DNA of 40,973 bases, taken from assembly GCF_000246945.1 (NCBI RefSeq), contig NZ_BAEX01000021.1, positions 1-40,973 of the forward strand, in the 5' to 3' direction. This stretch comes from Myroides injenensis M09-0166 (GTDB taxonomy: Bacteria; Bacteroidota; Bacteroidia; Flavobacteriales; Flavobacteriaceae). Below are positions 1 through 8,640 of the stretch, one piece after another (position 1 is the first letter of the stretch; the number at the start of each line of letters is the position of its first letter). The notes below the pieces were generated by a model that was not told the DNA's origin, did not search any database, and saw only the letters and a program-made list of their open reading frames with translations. A program made the position numbers and the translations under genes.

Positions 1-2
1 TT

Positions 3-2438
3 TTATCTTAGTTGAGCTCCTAAGTTATTTTCTAATTGGTATTTAATTTTACCCATTATTTTTTCAACTTGGCTATCAGTAAGTGTTTTACTGCTGTCTT
101 CCATTAATATAGAAATAGCGTATGATTTCTTACCTTGCTCTATTTTATCTCCTTGATAAACGTCAAAAAGAGTTACATCTTTAATGATTGCTTTGTCAAC
201 TTGTTTAACTAGAGCGTATATTTGATCAAATGTAATATTCTCATCGATTAATAGAGCGTAATCTCTTTTTACTGATGGGAATTTATTAATATCTGTGAAT
301 TTTATTTTTTGTGAGATTACTTTTAATATATTCTCCCAATTAAAATCAGCATAACATACTTCTTGTTTAATATCGAATTCTTTTAAAATAGCCTTTTTAA
401 GGATACCAAATTCAACTAACTTATCTTTTCCTAGATAGTAAGAAATACCTTCAGAAAATATATCAGATTCAGCTGGCTGAGTATTTAATTTTGTAATTCC
501 TAAACGTGCTAAGATACCATTTACATATCCTTTGAATTCGAAGAAATCAGTTAATGATTGTTTACTATTCCAAGATGCCTTCACATTATTACCCGTAGCA
601 AATAATGCAAAGTGTTTGTTTTCTTCGTAATTAGTAATCATCTTGTGGTAAGACTTACCAAACTCAAATAATTTTAAATCACCTCTCTTGCGATTGATAT
701 TATATGAAATTGCCTCTAAACCTCCAAAAAGTAATGTTTGTCTCATTACAGATAGATCATGGCTCAGTGGATTTAATATATCTACTTGGAAGTTAGATTT
801 AATATCTTCTGTTAAATTAGTGTAATCTGGTGTAGTCAAAGAGTTTGACATAATCTCATAGAAGCCTTGTGAAACAAGTAAGTTAGAGATAATATTTTGA
901 ACTCTGTGATCTTCAGTTCTTGAATTATTAGATATTGTAGCATTTAGTTTAGAAGAGAAGGTAATATTATTAAAACCATATACACGAAGAATCTCTTCAA
1001 TAACGTCTATTTCTCTAGTTACGTCAGCGCGGTATGCAGGAACAGTAATTCCTAAACCAATGTCAGACATACTATGCACTTTGATATCTAGTGATACAAG
1101 TATTTTCTTAATAGTTTCTTTTGATATTTCTTCCCCTAATATTCTGTTGATATTATTGAAGTTTAAGAAAACAGAGAAATCTTCTATCTTTTTAGGATAT
1201 AAATCAACAGGATCGGAAGTGATTTCACCGCCAGCAACTTGTTGAATTAACAATGCAGCATGTTTTAATGCGTATTCAGTTATAGAAGGATCTATACCTC
1301 TTTCAAAACGGAAAGAAGAGTCAGTATTTAGACCATGTCTTTTTGCAGCCTTACGAATTGTAACAGGATTGAAATAAGCACTCTCTAAGAAGATTGTTGT
1401 TGTGTTTTCTGATACCGCAGTTCTCGTACCACCAAAGATACCAGCTAAACACATTGGACCATTCTCATCACATATTACTAAGTCATCTTGATGTAATTCT
1501 CTTTCAACACCGTCTAATGTTGTAAATTTTGTACCAGCAGCTACTGTTTTTACAGTTACTTTTGACCCTTTAATTTTTGCAGCATCAAATGCGTGTAGAG
1601 GCTGTCCTAAATCATGTAATACATAATTCGTAACGTCAACAATATTATTTTTAGGAGCTATACCGATAGCTTTAAGTCTGTTTTGTAACCATTCTGGAGA
1701 AGGCTTTACTTCAATTCCTGAAATTGTAACACCACAATAGCGAGGCGCTTTTTTGTAATCTTCAACAGAAACGTCCATTTTTAAAGTACGTCTTTCTACT
1801 TTGAATTTACTAACAGAAGGAGTGATTAACTCTTTATGTTGAATTTCATTGTTTGAATTTTGTAATAGACCTGCTCTTAAGTCACGAGCTACACCCCAAT
1901 GACTCATTGCATCAGAACGGTTTGGTGTTAAACCAATTTCAAATACTTCGTCAGTAACTACTTTGAATACTTCCGCCGCAGGAGTACCTGCTGCAATAGA
2001 AGGGTCAAGTACTAGAATACCATCACCATTAGTACCAATTCCTAGTTCTACTTCAGAACAAATCATCCCGAAGCTTTCTTCTCCGCGGATTTTTCCTTTT
2101 TTGATTTGGAATGCATTTCCATCTGCATCAAATAATTCAGTACCAATAGTTGCTACAGGTACTTTCTGTCCTGCTGCTACATTTGGAGCTCCACAAACGA
2201 TTTGTACTGGCTCTTCTGTTCCTAAATCTACTTTAGTTACATTTAATTTATCAGCATTAGGATGTTTTGTGCAAGACAATACATGTCCAACAACAACTCC
2301 TTTTAAACCACCTTTTACACTCTCATAGTGAGTAATTCCTTCTACTTCAAGACCTAAGTCAGTTAAGGTTTCAGAAGTTTCTTCTGGTGTAACGTCTAAT
2401 TTAATGAATTGCTTTAACCAATTGTATGAAATATGCAT
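3..2438 (-). CDS. pheT: Phenylalanine--tRNA ligase beta subunit
   Basis: Beta chain of the cytosolic alpha2-beta2 phenylalanyl-tRNA synthetase, which charges tRNA-Phe. The 811 residues match the usual full length of bacterial PheT. In order: N-terminal MHISYNWLKQF start typical of the family, an EMAP-like tRNA-binding domain at about 40-150 (VVGHVLSCTKHPNADKL), the B3/B4 editing region at about 215-390, B5 at about 400-480, a catalytic-like core, and a C-terminal anticodon-binding FDX-ACB domain from about 717 (FPSVKRDYALL). The alpha subunit gene is not in the window, so the two subunits are not adjacent here. A TAnnTTTG box lies about 25 bases before the start. The gene is complete, with its stop at the left edge. 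Confidence 0.97.
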   Translation of the reverse strand: MHISYNWLKQFIKLDVTPEETSETLTDLGLEVEGITHYESVKGGLKGVVVGHVLSCTKHPNADKLNVTKVDLGTEEPVQIVCGAPNVAAGQKVPVATIGTELFDADGNAFQIKKGKIRGEESFGMICSEVELGIGTNGDGILVLDPSIAAGTPAAEVFKVVTDEVFEIGLTPNRSDAMSHWGVARDLRAGLLQNSNNEIQHKELITPSVSKFKVERRTLKMDVSVEDYKKAPRYCGVTISGIEVKPSPEWLQNRLKAIGIAPKNNIVDVTNYVLHDLGQPLHAFDAAKIKGSKVTVKTVAAGTKFTTLDGVERELHQDDLVICDENGPMCLAGIFGGTRTAVSENTTTIFLESAYFNPVTIRKAAKRHGLNTDSSFRFERGIDPSITEYALKHAALLIQQVAGGEITSDPVDLYPKKIEDFSVFLNFNNINRILGEEISKETIKKILVSLDIKVHSMSDIGLGITVPAYRADVTREIDVIEEILRVYGFNNITFSSKLNATISNNSRTEDHRVQNIISNLLVSQGFYEIMSNSLTTPDYTNLTEDIKSNFQVDILNPLSHDLSVMRQTLLFGGLEAISYNINRKRGDLKLFEFGKSYHKMITNYEENKHFALFATGNNVKASWNSKQSLTDFFEFKGYVNGILARLGITKLNTQPAESDIFSEGISYYLGKDKLVEFGILKKAILKEFDIKQEVCYADFNWENILKVISQKIKFTDINKFPSVKRDYALLIDENITFDQIYALVKQVDKAIIKDVTLFDVYQGDKIEQGKKSYAISILMEDSSKTLTDSQVEKIMGKIKYQLENNLGAQLR

Positions 2439-2460
2439 TCGTATAATTTTTATGAGTACG

Positions 2461-2468
2461 CAAATATA
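2461..2468 (-). promoter_or_regulatory. Candidate -7 box before pheT
   Basis: TATATTTG on the minus strand fits the Bacteroidota TAnnTTTG consensus. It lies about 22 bases upstream of the pheT ATG, implying a short leader. I see no convincing -33 element. Confidence 0.5.
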
Positions 2469-2536
2469 AGCATTGCTACAGTTTAAGGGAAATAATTTAT
2501 TGCTAAAATTGCATAATACAGTTTGTAGATTTTACT

Positions 2537-2950
2537 TTAAAAGAATTTATTTCTGATTTTTTGATCAGGTATCATACAACTCTCTTTTTTTCCAAACCAT
2601 TTATACCGATTTCTAGCTATATAGTCATAGAATAAATTAGTAAATGACTTTGGCAAAATAGTAAAAATAGTTAATAGGGAATACCAACCTCCCAGATAAG
2701 AGGCAATTTTTAAGGCAGCTTCCGATTTGATGTAGTAAGCTTTTCCTGGTTCATATAAGATAATACTGTCAATTTTGGTGCGATCTACACCTATGTAAGC
2801 TAGTATTTCTTTTCCTTTTTCTGAGTCAAGTGAAGTAAATCTAAACAAATCTTTATGGTCTGCTTTGATTACTTTATTCACAGTATTATCACAAAAGTTA
2901 CATACCCCATCAAATAAGACTATCTTTTTATCTTTTGGTATATCTATCAT
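2537..2950 (-). CDS. DCC-family thiol-disulfide oxidoreductase-like protein (DUF393)
   Basis: A 137-residue protein with the DxxCxxC signature that names the DCC family (D14-G-V-C17-N-F-C20) directly after a first beta strand (KKIVLFDG), as in thioredoxin-like folds. The family is predicted to be a thiol-disulfide oxidoreductase, but a physiological substrate is not established. There is no signal peptide, so it is probably cytosolic. Its ATG overlaps the mutS2 stop by one base (TAATG), so the two are very likely co-transcribed and translationally coupled. Length and the C-terminal YDYIARNRYKWFGK segment are typical of the family. The family call is firm; the role is unknown. Confidence 0.88.
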   Translation of the reverse strand: MIDIPKDKKIVLFDGVCNFCDNTVNKVIKADHKDLFRFTSLDSEKGKEILAYIGVDRTKIDSIILYEPGKAYYIKSEAALKIASYLGGWYSLLTIFTILPKSFTNLFYDYIARNRYKWFGKKESCMIPDQKIRNKFF

Positions 2951-5121
2951 TATTTTTTACGTTCTACCATTTCTAGCTGATCTATACTTACTTTAGAAGT
3001 AAAGAAACCGTAATTTACAGTTGCTTTGTTTTTTTCTATAGCATCTATCGTTCCTACAGAGCGACCATCAATCATTCTAACTCTATCTCCAACTTTTAGT
3101 GGGAAATTAGGTTTATTAGCCTCTTGTTGTTTTTTCTTTTCTTTTTCTACTTTTTTCTCTTGGCGAATTACCTCTATTTTTTCCTCAACTTCTTTGATGA
3201 TTTCTTTTTGCTCTATTGCTTTTACTTTCTTTTCTTTTGGTGTAGTTTTTTTGCGTTTAGAGTTTTCTATCTCTACTATTTTTAAAACATCGCCAAACAA
3301 AGTTTTTTTACTTTTGGAATTAAAGTACTTTTCAGATAAATCATCAAGCTTTTGACCTAGCGAAACTAATCGTTGATTAGAATCAAAAAGCTCTTGATAT
3401 CTTTCTAGCTTTTCTTGAATCTTGGCGTTAGTCGATTCTAATTTTTTACTTTCTTCTCTTGCACGAATTTCTTCTTCTTTTAGATTACTAGAAGTACGTT
3501 CTAATTTATGTCTTTCTTTTTGCAGATTAGCAATCGTTTTATCAAAGCGCACTTTATCACCTTCTACTTTCTTTTTAGCTCTGTTAATTAGACTAAAAGG
3601 GATACCGTTTTTTTGAGCTACTTCAAAAGTAAATGAACTACCAGCTTGACCTAGATTTAATTTATACATCGGTTCAAGTGATTTTTCATCAAAGAGCATA
3701 TTGGCATTTGTGGTACAAGGCAACTCATTAGCAAGAATCTTTAGATTAGTATAGTGAGTAGTAATGATACCATAAGCCTTTCTATCATAAAGTTCTTCTA
3801 AAAAAACCTCTGCTAATGCACCTCCTAATTCTGGATCAGAACCTGTACCGAATTCATCTATTAAAAATAATGTTTTATCATTACATTTTTTTAAGAAATA
3901 ATTCATGTTTTTTAAGCGGTAACTGTAGGTGCTTAGGTGATTTTCAATAGATTGATTATCACCAATATCTGTTAATATACGATCAAATAAAAAGGTTTTG
4001 CTTCGCTCGTGTACAGGAATTAAAAGTCCTGATTGTAACATTAATTGCAGTAGCCCTATAGTTTTTAAAGTGATACTTTTACCTCCAGCATTAGGTCCAG
4101 AAATCACAATAATTCTTCCGTTCTCATCCAGAGAAATAGTCTGAGGATAAGTAGGTTTGTGTTTTGCTTTGTTATTTAACCACAGGATAGGATGGTAAGC
4201 CTCTCTAAAGTACAATGTACGCTCCTTAGTGATCTCTGGTAATAAACCATTTATTTTGTTAGCATATTTAGCTTTTCCAGCTGTTATATCTATATGAGTT
4301 AAGAACTCTTGGTATTCAAGTAACGTAGAACGAAATGGACGTATGATATTAGTTAAGTTCTTTAAAATACGTACAATTTCTTCTCTCTGCTCATATTCAA
4401 GATTGTTTAATTCTCTAGAATATCTAAGAGTTGCTTCTGGTTCGATATATACAATACTTCCTGTTTTCGATTGACCTAATACACTTCCTTTAACCTTACG
4501 TCTATGCATAGCAATTACTGCTAGCACGCGACGATTTTCTACTACAGTTTCTCTAATGTCATCTAAATATCCCGCACTATTGTATTGAGTTAATGCAGAG
4601 CCAAAGCTTTGATTTATTTTTCCTCTTACTAGATTTATATTCTTGCGAATGTTTAGTAAATCAAGAGAAGCATTATCTTTTATTTCTCCATATTTATCTA
4701 ATACATTCTCAATCGATTTTATAATGTCTTTTTCTAGAACAATTGGTGCTGCATCCTCATATAAATAAGGATAGTATTCTTGAAACTTTCTAAAGTATGT
4801 TAGAAGATTTAAGGTTGTTTCTGTTAAGTTGAATATCTTTTTAAAGCTACTAACCTCAAGAAAACTATCTTCGATACCTAAAAATTTTAATTCGTAATCA
4901 ATGCTATCAAAATAGTGATTGGGAATAACATTATTATTGGTATATGATGCTACATATTCAGAAGTTTGTTTAAGTGCTTTTATTGTTGCTTCCTCTGTGT
5001 GAAGGGGAGCAATTTCCATAGCCATTTCTTTACCTGATTCTGTTACACATAATTCAGATATGATTGCAAGTACTGTTTCAAACTCTAGGTCTTGTAATGT
5101 TTTTTTATTTATTGTTGTCAT
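2950..5121 (-). CDS. mutS2: MutS2-type ATPase without Smr domain
   Basis: MutS2 homologue of 723 residues. Visible: clamp and lever helices in the first 330 residues, Walker A GPNAGGKS at 342-349, Walker B LFLIDEFGTGSDPE at about 418-431 followed by the TTHY switch, then a long charged coiled coil at about 520-660, and a KOW-like segment (VGDRVRMIDGRSVGTI) at the C-terminus. The family is linked to suppression of homologous recombination and, in some bacteria, to rescue of collided ribosomes; which applies here cannot be read from sequence. The protein ends right after the KOW-like part with no Smr nuclease domain, which normally follows and brings the length to about 780. Its stop overlaps the start of the downstream DCC gene. 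Confidence 0.93.
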   Translation of the reverse strand: MTTINKKTLQDLEFETVLAIISELCVTESGKEMAMEIAPLHTEEATIKALKQTSEYVASYTNNNVIPNHYFDSIDYELKFLGIEDSFLEVSSFKKIFNLTETTLNLLTYFRKFQEYYPYLYEDAAPIVLEKDIIKSIENVLDKYGEIKDNASLDLLNIRKNINLVRGKINQSFGSALTQYNSAGYLDDIRETVVENRRVLAVIAMHRRKVKGSVLGQSKTGSIVYIEPEATLRYSRELNNLEYEQREEIVRILKNLTNIIRPFRSTLLEYQEFLTHIDITAGKAKYANKINGLLPEITKERTLYFREAYHPILWLNNKAKHKPTYPQTISLDENGRIIVISGPNAGGKSITLKTIGLLQLMLQSGLLIPVHERSKTFLFDRILTDIGDNQSIENHLSTYSYRLKNMNYFLKKCNDKTLFLIDEFGTGSDPELGGALAEVFLEELYDRKAYGIITTHYTNLKILANELPCTTNANMLFDEKSLEPMYKLNLGQAGSSFTFEVAQKNGIPFSLINRAKKKVEGDKVRFDKTIANLQKERHKLERTSSNLKEEEIRAREESKKLESTNAKIQEKLERYQELFDSNQRLVSLGQKLDDLSEKYFNSKSKKTLFGDVLKIVEIENSKRKKTTPKEKKVKAIEQKEIIKEVEEKIEVIRQEKKVEKEKKKQQEANKPNFPLKVGDRVRMIDGRSVGTIDAIEKNKATVNYGFFTSKVSIDQLEMVERKK

Positions 5122-5142
5122 TATATGAAATGATAATATCTA

Positions 5143-5150
5143 CAAAAATA
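5143..5150 (-). promoter_or_regulatory. Candidate -7 box before mutS2
   Basis: TATTTTTG on the minus strand (TAnnTTTG) lies 21 bases upstream of the mutS2 ATG. The spacing is the same type as at several other genes in the window. Confidence 0.5.
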
Positions 5151-5157
5151 CTATTAT

Positions 5158-5370
5158 TTAAGTAAAAAATAGATGTTTGTCAAGGTAACATCTATTTTTG
5201 ATAGGGTAGTAATCATTCTCTTTGGACAAAATAATTAATTCTTTAAATAGTCTTAGCGTGAATAATTCTTCTTTCGTTTTATTGAGTATTATGTAATGTG
5301 CGTGTTTTTTAGTAGATGATATAATAGACAAATAATAAAAGTAGGCATGCATTAATAATTGGTATTTCAT
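5158..5370 (-). CDS. Doubtful small ORF, 70 residues
   Basis: A 70-residue minus-strand ORF between mutS2 and the divergent CoA-transferase gene. No family is recognised. Composition is rich in Tyr, Leu and Lys, with no clear membrane segment. Its last codons run into a perfect 13-bp hairpin (5165-5199) whose minus-strand side ends in a T run, which supports a minus-strand transcript ending here. That transcript could equally be a non-coding RNA. I see no promoter box or ribosome-binding site in front of the ATG. Treat as hypothetical; it may be a chance ORF in AT-rich DNA. Confidence 0.25.
   Translation of the reverse strand: MKYQLLMHAYFYYLSIISSTKKHAHYIILNKTKEELFTLRLFKELIILSKENDYYPIKNRCYLDKHLFFT
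5165..5199 (-). terminator. Hairpin terminator
   Basis: Perfect 13-bp stem (AAAAATAGATGTT with its complement) and a 9-base loop, followed on the minus strand by a run of T. It would end minus-strand transcription coming from 5370 towards mutS2. Confidence 0.6.
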
Positions 5371-5481
5371 AAAAGTTTAATAGTAGTCAATGAATTAGGC
5401 GATATGGCAGTTTTAAGTTCGACAAAAAGGTGTGTAGAATAGCTGATATATAGTAAAATATAATATATAAAAGCTACTTAT

Positions 5482-5673
5482 TTGAGTAAAAAAATAATAA
5501 GAATTTTATATCAATGTGTGTTTTTTTATGAATTAACAAAATTTGTTAGTGTATTTGTTAATGTATTTGTAATTGAATATGAGAAGCTTTATTATATAGC
5601 TGGAATTACTTTAATTATTTGTATTTTGTGTAGGTTAAATCATGCAATTGATTTAACTAATATTATATACTAA
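5482..5673 (+). CDS. Doubtful small membrane ORF, 63 residues
   Basis: A 63-residue ORF with a TTG start in the 406-base gap at 5371-5776. It has one or two hydrophobic stretches (VSVFVNVFVI, and YYIAGITLIICILC near the C-terminus). No family is recognised and codon use is strongly AT-biased like the surrounding gap. No good promoter box or ribosome-binding site precedes it. The rest of the gap holds nothing I can name. Probably not a gene, listed for completeness. Confidence 0.15.
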   Translation: MSKKIIRILYQCVFFYELTKFVSVFVNVFVIEYEKLYYIAGITLIICILCRLNHAIDLTNIIY

Positions 5674-5776
5674 ATATGAAATAATATTCGGTACTTAAGA
5701 AGTATTCTTTGTTATTGGTATATAGTAAAAAGAGACGTTCAAAAAAATTATTTGTTATTTTTAAAAGTAAACTTTT

Positions 5777-7045
5777 ATGAGGTACGTAACCGCTGAAGAA
5801 GCAGCAAAAGTAGTGCAATCAGGAGATAGGATCTATGTTCACGCAGCTGCTGCAACACCAAATATTTTAACAAAGGCTATTAGTGATAGAGCAGAAGAAT
5901 TAAGAGGTGTAGAGTTTTGTCATATTCACACAGAAGGAGCAGCCCCTTATGCTAATCCAGCTTTATCAGAAAGTTTTCATGTCAATTCTTTTTTTATAGG
6001 TGCCAATGTGCGCCATACTATTTCAGCAGGAAATGGTTCTTATACTCCAGTTTTTTTAAGTGAGGTTCCAAATTTGTTTAGAAAGGGAGCTCTTAATGTA
6101 GATGTAGTACTTATACAAGTATCACCACCTGATGAGCATGGATTTTGTTCTTTAGGGGTATCAGTAGAGGCTACAGTTGCAGCAATGGAGTCAGCTAAAT
6201 ATGTAATTGCTCAAGTTAATAAACATATGCCTCGAACATTTGGAGATAGTATATTGCATGTTTCCAAAATAGATATGGCAGTAGAACATCATACTCCAAT
6301 TTATGCTTCTAAACTTGCACCAATTACTGATACTGAAAACTTAATAGGAAATTATGTTGCTGAGCTAATAGAAGATGAGAGTACCTTACAGATGGGAATA
6401 GGTTCTATTCCTAATGCCGTTTTATCAAAGTTAACTTCCCATAAAGATCTTGGATTACATACCGAAATGTTTTCTGATGGTGTAATTGATTTAATTGAAA
6501 ATGGAGTAATTAATTGTTCTAAGAAAGCAGTGACAAAAGGTAGGGCATTAGCTACATTTTTGATTGGTTCAGAAAGACTTTACAAGTTTGTAGATAATAA
6601 TCCATTTATCGTTTTGAAAGAGTCTAGTTACGTAAACGATACGTCTGTAATTCGCCAAAATCCAAAAGTAGTTGCTATAAATTCAGCATTAGAGGTAGAC
6701 TTGACTGGTCAAGTATGTGCTGACTCGCTTGGCTCTAAGATGTATTCAGGAGTAGGAGGGCAGATGGACTTTGTAAGAGGTGCTTCTTTAAGTAAAGGAG
6801 GGAAGGCAATTATAGCATTGGCCTCTACTAGTAATAAAGGACATAACCGTATTGTACCATTTTTAAAGCAAGGAGCTGGTGTTGTAACTACTCGTGCACA
6901 TGCACAGTATATTGTTACAGAATATGGTGTAGCAGATTTATATGGAAAGTCATTAAAGCAACGTGTACAAGCATTAGTAAATATTGCCCATCCTAATTTT
7001 AGAGAGGAGATATTAAAGACATATCATGATAGTATCAAGCAATAA
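5777..7045 (+). CDS. Acetyl-CoA hydrolase / 4-hydroxybutyrate CoA-transferase-like protein
   Basis: Cytosolic CoA-transferase of the acetyl-CoA hydrolase/transferase family, 422 residues, typical of the 4-hydroxybutyrate or butyrate:acetate CoA-transferase branch. Visible: N-terminal VTAEEAAKVVQSGDRIYVH, PPDEHGFCSLGVSVE at about 117-131, LHTEMFSDG with the presumed catalytic glutamate E230 that would form the acyl-CoA anhydride, and the glycine-rich GVGGQMDFVRGA at about 325-336. These enzymes move CoA between acetate and short acyl acids; the exact acid cannot be read. It stands alone, convergent with the next gene across a strong shared terminator. A second, more distant family member lies at 34904-36415. 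Confidence 0.88.
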   Translation: MRYVTAEEAAKVVQSGDRIYVHAAAATPNILTKAISDRAEELRGVEFCHIHTEGAAPYANPALSESFHVNSFFIGANVRHTISAGNGSYTPVFLSEVPNLFRKGALNVDVVLIQVSPPDEHGFCSLGVSVEATVAAMESAKYVIAQVNKHMPRTFGDSILHVSKIDMAVEHHTPIYASKLAPITDTENLIGNYVAELIEDESTLQMGIGSIPNAVLSKLTSHKDLGLHTEMFSDGVIDLIENGVINCSKKAVTKGRALATFLIGSERLYKFVDNNPFIVLKESSYVNDTSVIRQNPKVVAINSALEVDLTGQVCADSLGSKMYSGVGGQMDFVRGASLSKGGKAIIALASTSNKGHNRIVPFLKQGAGVVTTRAHAQYIVTEYGVADLYGKSLKQRVQALVNIAHPNFREEILKTYHDSIKQ

Positions 7046-7050
7046 GTATT

Positions 7051-7090
7051 TAAAAAGGGTTGTAATCTAATTAGTTTACAACCCTTTTTA
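7051..7090. terminator. Bidirectional terminator
   Basis: Perfect 15-bp inverted repeat (TAAAAAGGGTTGTAA and its complement) with a 10-base loop. It has A and T tails on both sides and sits between two convergent genes, so it can serve both strands. Confidence 0.85.
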
Positions 7091-7110
7091 ATTTTATTTA
7101 TATAAAAGAT

Positions 7111-8559
7111 TTATCTTGCTTTATAGCCAAATAGCTCTTTTTCTTTTATCATCTGAGAAATACCTTCAGGTAATTTATCTTCCCAACCTTCTTTATTTTC
7201 TTGTAGTAATTTTAGAACGTCTCTAGAGAAAACAGTTAAATTACGTTCATCAAAGTTTTCAATATCTACGATCTGTCCTTGTTTTTTGAAGTATTTATAA
7301 AGCTCTTTAATATGTAAATCTACTTTTAGATTTGTAGAGTTTATTATTTCTCCATTTTCACCTTTCATAGGGTATAAGTAAATCTTCATATTGTTTCTGA
7401 ATAATTTACCTAATGCTTCTAAGATTCCTCCTGTAAGGTTTTTGTAATATTTTTCTTCAAAGATGTTTAATAAGCTACTCACTCCCATTGATAATGCTAC
7501 ATGCTTGTCGGTAAATTTAGAGAAGTATTCCGTTAGTTTATAATACTCTTGGAAATTAGAAATCATTACAGTTTGCCCAAGAGAAGATAATAAATCTGCA
7601 CGGTGTAAGAAGTCTATTTCATCAATACATCCTTCACTAATTAAATTAGAAAGTGTAACTTCAAAAATTACTGTTGTTTCTTCTTTTTTAAGATTGTTTT
7701 CACGCATGAACATTTCTATAGATTCTTTGTAAATGTTCATATTTACAATCGTTACCGGTCTGAAACTACCACGAAGTGCTAATATGTTTTGTCTATAAAG
7801 TACATTTGCAGGTAATTTACTTTGCCCGTCTGGGCCAAACATAACAGCATCAGTTAGTCCATTTCTAACTAAATATAAGCTCATTAATCTGTTATCTACT
7901 TTTTCGAAAAGAGGACCAGAAAAATTAATACTATCTATTTCTATTTGATCTTTATCAAGGTGGTCGTATAAACTACTAATAATTTTTTTAGGATCGTGAT
8001 GTTGGTAGTAAGCACCATATATTAAGTTAACCCCTAATATTCCTAAAGTTTCTTGTTGTAGTTTAGAATCAGTTTCTTTAAATTGAATATGAAGCACAAT
8101 CATGCTGTATTCTTCATTTGGTTTTGACTGAAACTGTATTCCTACCCATCCATGACCTTTATTCTTTTTAGCATAGTCAATTGTCGCTACTGTATTGGCA
8201 TAACTAAAAAATGTTTTGGTAGGATTGCTTTCACGTACTATACGTGCTTCAATTTTACGAGTTTCGTATTCCAGCATTTTAATAAGCCTACTCTCAGTTA
8301 CATATCTGTTGTCGTCTTCAACTGTGTAGATGGCATCACTAAATGCTTTATCATAGGCAGACATTGCTTTTGCTACAGTTCTAGATGAACCTCCTGCTCT
8401 AAAAAAGTGACGAACAGTTTCTTGCCCTGCTCCAATTTCTGCAAACGTACCATAAATATCATTATTTAAGTTGATACGCAGTGCTTTATCTGAAATAGCA
8501 GGTTGATGTTCTATAAATCTATCCCCTTCTAATACTAAATCTTCTGCAAATTTTTCCAT
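7111..8559 (-). CDS. Conserved protein of unknown function, 482 residues
   Basis: I recognise this as a widespread Bacteroidota protein type but know no demonstrated function. The N-terminal 100 residues contain the conserved-looking EGDRFIEHQPAISDKALRINLNNDIYGTFAEIGAGQETVRHFFRAGGSSRTVAKAMSAYD segment region (about 10-68), rich in Gly, Asn and Arg, which suggests a ligand or nucleotide pocket. I find no Walker motif, HxGH motif, signal peptide or membrane helix, so it is probably cytosolic. Automatic pipelines may attach labels such as adenylyltransferase or TonB-related receptor to relatives; nothing visible here supports these. It is divergent from the metallo-hydrolase gene, each with its own promoter box in the 81-base gap. 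The start is fixed by the promoter at 8576-8583. Confidence 0.85.
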   Translation of the reverse strand: MEKFAEDLVLEGDRFIEHQPAISDKALRINLNNDIYGTFAEIGAGQETVRHFFRAGGSSRTVAKAMSAYDKAFSDAIYTVEDDNRYVTESRLIKMLEYETRKIEARIVRESNPTKTFFSYANTVATIDYAKKNKGHGWVGIQFQSKPNEEYSMIVLHIQFKETDSKLQQETLGILGVNLIYGAYYQHHDPKKIISSLYDHLDKDQIEIDSINFSGPLFEKVDNRLMSLYLVRNGLTDAVMFGPDGQSKLPANVLYRQNILALRGSFRPVTIVNMNIYKESIEMFMRENNLKKEETTVIFEVTLSNLISEGCIDEIDFLHRADLLSSLGQTVMISNFQEYYKLTEYFSKFTDKHVALSMGVSSLLNIFEEKYYKNLTGGILEALGKLFRNNMKIYLYPMKGENGEIINSTNLKVDLHIKELYKYFKKQGQIVDIENFDERNLTVFSRDVLKLLQENKEGWEDKLPEGISQMIKEKELFGYKAR

Positions 8560-8575
8560 TGTTAGCTATTTTAAA

Positions 8576-8583
8576 CAAACCTA
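8576..8583 (-). promoter_or_regulatory. Candidate -7 box, 482-residue gene
   Basis: TAGGTTTG on the minus strand (TAnnTTTG), 16 bases before the ATG at 8559. It is part of a divergent promoter pair with 8616-8623. Confidence 0.5.
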
Positions 8584-8615
8584 ACAAATATCGTACAAGA
8601 AAAAAAGATAAACGC

Positions 8616-8623
8616 TACTTTTG
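8616..8623 (+). promoter_or_regulatory. Candidate -7 box, metallo-hydrolase operon
   Basis: TACTTTTG (TAnnTTTG), 17 bases before the TTG start at 8641. The short distance leaves no room for an earlier in-frame start and so supports the TTG. Confidence 0.55.
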
Positions 8624-8640
8624 TAATAAATTTAAATGTT

